The notes beneath the pieces were generated by a model. It was not told where the DNA came from. It did no database searches and saw only the letters and a list, made by a program, of their open reading frames with translations. 11,042 nucleotides of DNA from an uncultured Bergeyella sp. (GTDB taxonomy: Bacteria > Bacteroidota > Bacteroidia > Flavobacteriales > Weeksellaceae), in the NCBI GenBank assembly GCA_916710115.1, contig CAKAOY010000023.1, positions 1-11,042 of the forward strand, written 5' to 3'. Made by a program: the position numbers and the translations under genes. This document shows, in pieces, positions 6,026 through 11,042 of the stretch; the first letter of the stretch is position 1; the number at the start of each line of letters is the position of its first letter.

Positions 6026-7105
6026 ATGAATTCACAAGAAAGAAAAATAAGAGTAGGGATTTCGGTAGGGGATTTCAATGGTATTGGCCCCGAGATTATT
6101 ATGAAATGCCTTAGCCATAAGTCTATCACAGATTTTTTTACTCCGATTATTTTCGGCTCTGGAAAATTATTTACTTACCAAAAAAATGTCTTTAAACTTA
6201 ATATTAATTTCAACTATATTACTTCTCCTCAGCAGGCACAAGATGGGAAACTCAATATGGTGAATCTATGGAAAGATAATGTGAATATTGACTTTGGCAC
6301 TCCCACAGAGGAATCTACCAAAATGGCGATAGACTCCCTAAATGCCGCCACAGAAGCCCTAATGAAACACGAAATAGATGTTTTGGTAACGGCACCCATC
6401 AACAAAGATGAAATGCTGAAACACGGATTCCAACATATGGGGCACACCACTTATTTTGAAGAAAAATTCGGCAAACGCGGATTGATGTTTTTGGTAGCAG
6501 ATGAACTGAGAGTGGCTGTATCTACTCACCATATTCCGATATCAAAAATTTCGGAAAATATTACCAAAGAAAAAATACAAAAACAAATCCGATTGCTGGA
6601 TAATTGTCTAAAAGAGGATTTCTGCATACAACGACCAAAAATTGCTGTACTCGGCCTTAACCCACATGCGGGCGATGGAGGAACAATCGGAACTGAAGAA
6701 AAAGAAATAATTATTCCCGCTATTGAGATGTTGAATAATGAGGGAATTTTGACATTTGGCCCCTTTCCAGCCGATAGTTTTTTTCAACCAGACAAATACT
6801 GCGGTTATGATGCTGTCTTAGCAATGTATCACGACCAGGGATTGGCACCATTCAAGACTCTCGCCTACGAAAGAGGAGTGAATTATACCGCTGGAATGCC
6901 TTATATAAGAACTTCCCCAGACCACGGCACTGCCTACGATATTGCTGGGAAAAATTTGGCCGACCATAATAGTTTTATGGAGGCTATCTTCACAGCAGTG
7001 AAACTTTATAAAAATCGTACAGAATATCAGCATTTAGTGGCCAATCAACTTAAAAAGTCTAATATAAAAGACACAGGCCCAGATGAGGACCTGCCGATGG
7101 AATAA
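6026..7105 (+). CDS. pdxA: 4-hydroxythreonine-4-phosphate dehydrogenase PdxA (359 aa)
   Basis: Cytosolic enzyme of the DXP-dependent pyridoxal phosphate (vitamin B6) pathway. It oxidises 4-phosphohydroxy-L-threonine with NAD; the product then loses CO2. Recognised motifs: GISVGDFNGIGPE (11-23), VTAPINK (121-127), MGHTTYFEEKFG (138-149), STHHIP (166-171), NPHAGDGGTIGTEE (212-225), YHDQGLAPFK (268-277) and TSPDHGTAYDIAG (296-308). The histidines of STHHIP, NPHAG and YHDQG supply the divalent metal site. Length is in the normal range. The start directly precedes a short charged N-terminus and the conserved GISVGD. It is the first core gene to the right of the DnaA-box region and is followed after 37 bp by ruvX. 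Confidence 0.97.
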   Translation: MNSQERKIRVGISVGDFNGIGPEIIMKCLSHKSITDFFTPIIFGSGKLFTYQKNVFKLNINFNYITSPQQAQDGKLNMVNLWKDNVNIDFGTPTEESTKMAIDSLNAATEALMKHEIDVLVTAPINKDEMLKHGFQHMGHTTYFEEKFGKRGLMFLVADELRVAVSTHHIPISKISENITKEKIQKQIRLLDNCLKEDFCIQRPKIAVLGLNPHAGDGGTIGTEEKEIIIPAIEMLNNEGILTFGPFPADSFFQPDKYCGYDAVLAMYHDQGLAPFKTLAYERGVNYTAGMPYIRTSPDHGTAYDIAGKNLADHNSFMEAIFTAVKLYKNRTEYQHLVANQLKKSNIKDTGPDEDLPME

Positions 7106-7113
7106 TTCCAAAG

Positions 7114-7135
7114 TACTAAAAATTTAGTATATTTG
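7114..7135 (+). promoter_or_regulatory. -7 promoter element with overlapping palindrome upstream of ruvX
   Basis: TATATTTG (7128-7135) fits TAnnTTTG and ends 7 bp before the ruvX ATG, implying a very short or leaderless transcript. It overlaps a perfect palindrome, TACTAAA-AA-TTTAGTA (7114-7129), which could be an operator or chance in AT-rich DNA. A second small palindrome, GGAATAATTCC (7099-7109), spans the pdxA stop codon. No clear -33 motif is seen. Confidence 0.4.
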
Positions 7136-7142
7136 CATCATT

Positions 7143-7577
7143 ATGGCAAAGATTATGGCTATTGATTACGGAAAGGCAAGGACAGGAATTGCCGTTACCG
7201 ATGATATGCAGATTATAGCAAGTGGATTGGATACGATACCGACCCCAAAATTGCTAGATTTTTTAAAAAAATATTTTTCGGAAAATGAAGTGGCGACTAT
7301 CGTAGTAGGACAACCTATCGATTTGCGAGGGAATATGTCGGAGGTGGAGAATGATATCCTAAAATTTGTGGATGAAGTGAGACGATTATTTCCAACACTT
7401 GAAATAAAACGATTTGATGAGCGTTTTACCTCCAAGATGGCGTCTTATTTTATCAGTCAAAGTGGGAAAAATAAAAAACAACGAGAGCAAAAATCGCTGA
7501 TAGATAAAGTAAGTGCTACAATAATCCTCCAAAATTATTTGGATACGATAGAGCGTGTCTCTTTTCAATTGAAATAA
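7143..7577 (+). CDS. ruvX: Putative Holliday junction resolvase RuvX/YqgF (144 aa)
   Basis: RNase H-fold nuclease of the YqgF family. In bacteria, members have been linked to pre-16S rRNA 5'-end processing and to Holliday-junction resolution. AIDYGKARTGIAV (6-18) holds the first catalytic aspartate, VVGQPIDLRGN (54-64) the central strand and loop, DERFTS (92-97) the conserved DER(F/Y)TS motif, and DKVSATIILQNYL (121-133) the C-terminal acidic motif. Length is typical. It sits 13 bp before def and forms a compact unit with it and the DUF5606 gene. Confidence 0.95.
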   Translation: MAKIMAIDYGKARTGIAVTDDMQIIASGLDTIPTPKLLDFLKKYFSENEVATIVVGQPIDLRGNMSEVENDILKFVDEVRRLFPTLEIKRFDERFTSKMASYFISQSGKNKKQREQKSLIDKVSATIILQNYLDTIERVSFQLK

Positions 7578-7590
7578 AAAAATAAAAATA

Positions 7591-8163
7591 ATGATTTTAC
7601 CAATTAGGGCATTTGGAGACCCAGTTTTGAGAAAAGTCTGCAAAGAAATAACCCCAGATTATCCAGAGTTGTCAGCATTGATACAAAATATGTTTGACAC
7701 AATGTATAAGGCTAATGGCGTTGGACTTGCAGCACCGCAAATAGGATTAGATATTCGTCTTTTCATCGTAGATGCTACCCCATTTGCAGAGGATGAGGAA
7801 TATGAAGAAATTGCTGATAAGTTGAAGGATTTCAAAAAAGTATTCATTAATCCAACGATTATTGAAGAGCGTGGCGAGGAATGGAAGTTTAATGAAGGTT
7901 GTCTCTCTATTCCTGATGTTCGAGAGGATGTGAAGAGAAAGGATACCATCATAATAGAATATTTTGATGAAAATTTCGTTAAGCATACGGAAGAACTATC
8001 AGATTTACGAGCGAGAGTGGTTCAGCACGAATACGACCATATACAAGGGATTCTTTTTACGGACCATATTAGTAATTTAAAGAAGAAATTAGTAAAGGGA
8101 AAACTCCAAAAAATAGAAAAAGGAGAAGTAAGTGTATCGTATAAAATGCGATTTCCAAAGTAA
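7591..8163 (+). CDS. def: Peptide deformylase (190 aa)
   Basis: Removes the N-formyl group from the initiator methionine of nascent proteins in the cytosol. All three family motifs are present: GVGLAAPQIG (43-52), EGCLS (102-106) and HEYDH (146-150). Cys104, His146 and His150 bind the metal, and Glu147 is the catalytic acid. A short insertion (EDEEYEEIADKLKD, about 67-80) follows strand VDATPF, as I recall from other Bacteroidota deformylases. It ends 22 bp before the DUF5606 start and is probably cotranscribed with ruvX. Confidence 0.97.
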   Translation: MILPIRAFGDPVLRKVCKEITPDYPELSALIQNMFDTMYKANGVGLAAPQIGLDIRLFIVDATPFAEDEEYEEIADKLKDFKKVFINPTIIEERGEEWKFNEGCLSIPDVREDVKRKDTIIIEYFDENFVKHTEELSDLRARVVQHEYDHIQGILFTDHISNLKKKLVKGKLQKIEKGEVSVSYKMRFPK

Positions 8164-8185
8164 ATTTAAATTAAAAATAAAAATA

Positions 8186-8611
8186 ATGCAATTAGAAAAA
8201 ATTATTTCAATTTCTGGAAAACCAGGGTTGTTTAAGTTAGTATCTCAATTAAGAAATGGGTTTATCATTGAAGATGTAACTAGTAAAAAGAAAATAAGTA
8301 TTGGTAATTCATCTCAAGTGAGTTTGTTGGATAATATTTCTATGTATACTTTTGATAAAGAGGTACTTTTGTTTGATGTGTTTGAAAATATAGCAAAGGA
8401 ATACAACTACGAGCAAGTATTATCTCATAAATCTGCTGATGCTGAGTTGAGAGAATTTATGCTAAAAGCACTCCCAAATTATGATACCGAAAGAGTGTAT
8501 ATTTCTGATATTAAGAAATTGGCACAGTGGTATAATATTTTGCAAAAAGCAGGATATATCACTCCTGAAAGTTTTGTGAAGACCGAAACGCCAAATGAAA
8601 CGGCAGAATAA
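8186..8611 (+). CDS. DUF5606 domain protein (141 aa), function unknown
   Basis: Matches the small DUF5606 family that I know from Bacteroidota. The N-terminus QLEKIISISGKPGLFKLVSQ is the recognisable conserved part, followed by a region containing VSLLDNISMYTF. The frame is open from 8132, but a start there would overlap the end of def and add an unconserved 18-residue leader. ATG 8186 places the family motif at the N-terminus and is preceded by the A/T-rich leader also seen before def. No signal peptide or membrane segment is seen. Function is unknown; it sits with ruvX and def in one likely operon that ends at the hairpin at 8645. Confidence 0.85.
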   Translation: MQLEKIISISGKPGLFKLVSQLRNGFIIEDVTSKKKISIGNSSQVSLLDNISMYTFDKEVLLFDVFENIAKEYNYEQVLSHKSADAELREFMLKALPNYDTERVYISDIKKLAQWYNILQKAGYITPESFVKTETPNETAE

Positions 8612-8644
8612 ATTTTATCCATAGATTAAATATTTTTAAGTTTT

Positions 8645-8685
8645 CCAAAAAAATCTTGTTGTATATACATAACAAGATTTTTTGG
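8645..8685. terminator. Strong hairpin terminator after the DUF5606 gene
   Basis: CCAAAAAAATCTTGTT (8645-8660) and AACAAGATTTTTTGG (8671-8685) form a long stem around a 10-nt loop (GTATATACAT), with one unpaired A. The arms carry A and T runs, so it could work in both directions. It separates the ruvX-def-DUF5606 unit from the MscS-type gene. Confidence 0.85.
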
Positions 8686-8709
8686 ATTTTAATTTAAGTT
8701 ATAGTAAGG

Positions 8710-9576
8710 ATGAAAGAACAACATTTAGAAAATATAGGGAAAAATATTTCGGGTTCATTGGTGGATTTTACGAAATATTTTGAGAAGATAATTTTTGACT
8801 TGATAGATATGATTCCTTCTTTTGTGAAGGCTTCTTTGGGATTGATAATAGGATTATTGATTATCCGAACAACAATAAAAATTTTAGAAAAACGCTTTGA
8901 GCAGAGGAATGTGGATATTTCGTTAAGGGGATTTTTGTTATCTATTATCAAATTTTTACTTTACGCTTTATTGGCATTGGTTGTTGCATCTAATTTAGGA
9001 TTCCAGACTACGGCAATTTTAGGTGCATTTTCAGGAGTTGTTTTAGCGATAGGTTTGGCTTTACAGGGGTCTCTTTCTAACTTTGCAGGCGGTGTGCTGA
9101 TACTTATATTTCGCCCCTTTGATGTGGGAGATTATATTGAGAACAATGCAGGGACTGATGGCACCGTGGAGAAGATAGATTTGCTCTATACGACGCTTAT
9201 TACCACACAAGGTATAAAGGTTTTTAGTCCAAATGGAGCTTTGGCAAACTCGGTGATTAGGAATTATACGAAGATTGCTCGCCGAAGAATGGAGTTTATT
9301 ATTGGAATTAGTTATAATGATAATATCAAAGAAGCTAAGGAATTGATACTCTCTGTTTTGAGTGGTGATGATAGGGTTTTGAAAACTCCCAAAACAGATG
9401 TTTTTGTAAGTAGTTTAGGAGATAGCTCCGTGAATCTTACGATTCATTTTTGGGTGAAAAATGAGAATTTCGTAGAGGTTAGAAATGACATCCAAGAGCG
9501 TGTAAAAGTGGCATTAGATAAGGGAGGAATCAACATTCCATTCCCACAATGTGAGGTGAAGATTCTCAATCAATAG
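8710..9576 (+). CDS. MscS-family small-conductance mechanosensitive channel (288 aa)
   Basis: Inner-membrane channel that opens under membrane tension to release solutes on hypo-osmotic shock. Three membrane segments are visible: about 33-56, 73-95 and 100-133. The third is the Gly/Ala-rich pore helix (AILGAFSGVVLAIGLALQGS) followed by NFAGGVLILIFRPFDVGDYI, the hallmark of the family. Next come the beta domain (GTVEKIDLLYTTL, FSPNGALANSVIRNYT) and the alpha/beta cytoplasmic domain ending in FPQCEVKIL. Size matches the short E. coli MscS type. It appears monocistronic, between two hairpin terminators. No clear TAnnTTTG promoter is visible in the short upstream gap. The start is chosen as the first ATG after the terminator (AAGG directly before it). 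Confidence 0.95.
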   Translation: MKEQHLENIGKNISGSLVDFTKYFEKIIFDLIDMIPSFVKASLGLIIGLLIIRTTIKILEKRFEQRNVDISLRGFLLSIIKFLLYALLALVVASNLGFQTTAILGAFSGVVLAIGLALQGSLSNFAGGVLILIFRPFDVGDYIENNAGTDGTVEKIDLLYTTLITTQGIKVFSPNGALANSVIRNYTKIARRRMEFIIGISYNDNIKEAKELILSVLSGDDRVLKTPKTDVFVSSLGDSSVNLTIHFWVKNENFVEVRNDIQERVKVALDKGGINIPFPQCEVKILNQ

Positions 9577-9582
9577 AAAAAT

Positions 9583-9617
9583 AAAAAGAGGTATGAAATA
9601 TTCCATACCTCTTTTTT
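9583..9617. terminator. Bidirectional terminator between the MscS-type gene and ftsY
   Basis: AAAAAGAGGTATG (9583-9595) pairs with CATACCTCTTTTT (9604-9616) around an 8-nt loop. A T run follows on the + strand and the complementary run on the - strand. It lies between converging genes and can end both transcripts. Confidence 0.9.
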
Positions 9618-9631
9618 CTATCTTAAAAATA

Positions 9632-10582
9632 TTATTTTTTGAAAAACGAATCCACGAACTCCTCTCCATTGAATAGTTGCAAATCCTCCATCTTTTCGCC
9701 CACACCGATATATTTTACGGGAACTTGGAATTGGTTGGAAATACCGATTACCACTCCTCCTTTGGCGGTACCATCTAATTTTGTAACGGCAAGTGCAGAT
9801 ACCTCCGTAGCAGCAGTGAATTGTTTTGCTTGTTCGAAGGCATTTTGTCCTGTGGAGCCATCGAGTACTAATAAAATCTCGTGAGGTGCATCGGGGATTA
9901 TTTTTTGCATTACCCTTTTTATCTTGGATAATTCGTTCATTAGGTTTATTTTGTTGTGAAGTCGTCCTGCGGTATCTATTAGTACAACATCGGCATTTTG
10001 GGCAACGGCAGATTGTACGGTATCAAATGCCACAGAGGCAGGGTCGCTTCCCATACCTTGTTTTACGATAGGCACACCAACTCTTTCGCTCCAAATGGTG
10101 AGTTGATCTACTGCTGCGGCACGGAATGTATCGGCTGCACCAAGAACCACTTTTTTTCCTTTTGATTTGAATTGATGAGCAAGTTTGCCAATGGTAGTGG
10201 TTTTCCCAACTCCATTTACCCCAACAACCATTATTACGAAAGGTTTTTTATTCTCGTCTATATTTCCAGATTGTGCGTGAGGATTTTCCAAAAGTAGGGC
10301 AGATATTTCTTCGCGAAGGATTTTGTCTAGTTCGGTGGTATTTACATACTTGTCTCTGGCAACGCGCTCTTCTATTTTTTCGATGATTTTAATAGTGGTA
10401 GAGGCCCCCACATCAGAAGCAATGAGGATTTCTTCCAAATTGTCTAATACCTCATCATCAACCTTAGATTTTCCGATTACGGCTTTCGTCATTTTTTCGA
10501 AAAAGCCTTGTCGGGACTTTTCTAATCCTTTGTCCAAGGTTTCTTTTTCCTCTTTTTTAAATATTTTTTTGAACCAACTCAT
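9632..10582 (-). CDS. ftsY: Signal recognition particle receptor FtsY (316 aa)
   Basis: SRP receptor GTPase that docks ribosome-SRP complexes at the inner membrane for co-translational insertion. Reading on the - strand: a short basic, charged N-terminus (MSWFKKIFKKEEKE), the N domain (about 20-105), then the G domain with GVNGVGKT (121-128, P-loop), DTFRAAAVDQL (151-161), DTAGR (203-207), TKLDG (267-271) and the closing YIGVGEKMEDLQLF (291-304). The long acidic A domain of E. coli FtsY is missing, as is common outside Gammaproteobacteria. Length is normal for the short form. It is divergent from the sulfatase-like gene. Confidence 0.97.
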   Translation of the reverse strand: MSWFKKIFKKEEKETLDKGLEKSRQGFFEKMTKAVIGKSKVDDEVLDNLEEILIASDVGASTTIKIIEKIEERVARDKYVNTTELDKILREEISALLLENPHAQSGNIDENKKPFVIMVVGVNGVGKTTTIGKLAHQFKSKGKKVVLGAADTFRAAAVDQLTIWSERVGVPIVKQGMGSDPASVAFDTVQSAVAQNADVVLIDTAGRLHNKINLMNELSKIKRVMQKIIPDAPHEILLVLDGSTGQNAFEQAKQFTAATEVSALAVTKLDGTAKGGVVIGISNQFQVPVKYIGVGEKMEDLQLFNGEEFVDSFFKK

Positions 10583-10590
10583 TTAGTTTC

Positions 10591-10612
10591 TGTATTTTGA
10601 AATACAAATATA
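10591..10612 (-). promoter_or_regulatory. -7 element and palindrome upstream of ftsY
   Basis: On the - strand TATATTTG (10612 to 10605) fits the TAnnTTTG consensus and ends 22 bp before the ftsY ATG. It partly overlaps a perfect palindrome, TGTATTT-TG-AAATACA (10591-10606), which would lie near the transcription start. No clear -33 is visible. Confidence 0.45.
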
Positions 10613-10680
10613 CATAAAAACTGCTTAAATAGAGTGATTTCGCTGGGAATTTTATTTTATTTAGGAAATTATTCGTAATC

Positions 10681-10711
10681 TTTGATACTATGATAAAAAA
10701 TCTTAACTTTG
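10681..10711 (+). promoter_or_regulatory. Bacteroidota promoter (-33 TTTG, -7 TAACTTTG) for the sulfatase-like gene
   Basis: TTTG at 10681-10684 and TAACTTTG at 10704-10711 are separated by 19 bp, the spacing expected of TTG-N19-TAnnTTTG promoters of Bacteroidota. The -7 ends 18 bp before the ATG at 10730. This is the best-formed promoter in the window. Confidence 0.7.
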
Positions 10712-10729
10712 ATTTTTCAAAAATAAATA

Positions 10730-11042
10730 ATGAAGGAAATCCGTCTGAGAGAATTGGCTGTCCTACTGTATAGAGTTGGCTTGGTATATGTTTTTTATCA
10801 AGTAGCGAGGTTTTTATTCTGGTATTTCAATCGTGGGCTGATAGGGATAGACAGCATATCGGAGTATGGCAAGTTGGCCTATCACGGCATAGCGTTTGAC
10901 ACCACAGCGATACTCTATGTTAATAGTCTATTTATTTTACTGAGTATCATTCCTATTTTGATAAATACGAAGAGATATTATCAGAAGCTCTTATTTTGGG
11001 TGTATTTTTTAATGAATGGAGTTACTTATGTGATGAATTTTG
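10730..11042 (+). CDS. LTA synthase/sulfatase-family membrane protein, N-terminal part (runs off window)
   Basis: ATG at 10730 opens a frame of 104 codons that continues past the end. It begins MKEIRLRELAVLLYRVGLVY and has three hydrophobic stretches: about residues 10-32, 58-76 and 85-104. GIAFDTTAILYVNSLFILL resembles the N-terminal membrane region of Bacteroidota LTA-synthase-like (alkaline phosphatase superfamily) proteins, which carry a large periplasmic phosphoglycerol- or phosphoethanolamine-transferase or sulfatase-like domain after the membrane segments. That domain lies outside the window, so activity cannot be judged. The assignment is by memory of this N-terminal pattern. Confidence 0.72.
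   Translation, partial: MKEIRLRELAVLLYRVGLVYVFYQVARFLFWYFNRGLIGIDSISEYGKLAYHGIAFDTTAILYVNSLFILLSIIPILINTKRYYQKLLFWVYFLMNGVTYVMNF

Noticed and set aside
8132..8185. Earlier start for the DUF5606 gene
   Set aside because: It would overlap def by 32 bp and add a leader that translates def and intergenic sequence; the family motif begins at the ATG at 8186.
9639..10071. Plus-strand open frames across ftsY
   Set aside because: They are shadows of ftsY, whose GTPase motifs on the - strand are complete.

Overview
The window looks like a low-GC Bacteroidota chromosome, most likely class Flavobacteriia. Three things suggest this. Several housekeeping genes are preceded by the Bacteroidota -7 promoter motif TAnnTTTG, and one also has a correctly spaced -33 TTTG. 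Start codons lack clear Shine-Dalgarno sequences. The core genes include families typical of the group: DUF5606, and an LTA-synthase/sulfatase-like membrane protein beside ftsY. I cannot name the genus from sequence alone.

Positions 1-5715 form an accessory defence module. After a heptanucleotide tandem repeat (1-35) and a strong terminator-like hairpin (74-116) come two tightly spaced genes for Eco57I-like adenine methyltransferase parts (172-864 and 871-2418). The first carries an intact SAM-binding motif but no catalytic NPPY. The second carries NPPY but a degenerate SAM motif, so they may act as a split enzyme. A 726-bp non-coding gap follows. It holds a roughly 365-bp palindromic element with 42-bp inverted ends, a 26-bp direct repeat, and 13 back-to-back copies of a 21-bp repeat that stop 16 bp before the next gene. 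That gene (3145-5715) encodes a T5orf172/GIY-YIG-like nuclease domain fused to an SF2 helicase/translocase, the presumed restriction subunit. Together these read as a restriction-modification system.

Positions 5716-6025 are non-coding. After the terminator of the helicase gene lie two 63-bp direct repeats. Each is an array of DnaA-box-like 9-mers (consensus TGTGGATAA, one perfect) set at an exact 12-bp pitch, with A-rich DNA between and beyond. This is a candidate chromosomal origin (oriC) or another DnaA-binding locus.

Positions 6026-11042 are core chromosome: pdxA (vitamin B6 synthesis), ruvX (Holliday-junction resolvase-like), def (peptide deformylase), a DUF5606 gene and an MscS-type channel, all on the + strand. 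They are followed by ftsY (SRP receptor) on the - strand and, divergent from it, the first 104 codons of an LTA-synthase/sulfatase-family membrane protein that runs off the end. Clear hairpin terminators separate the transcription units.
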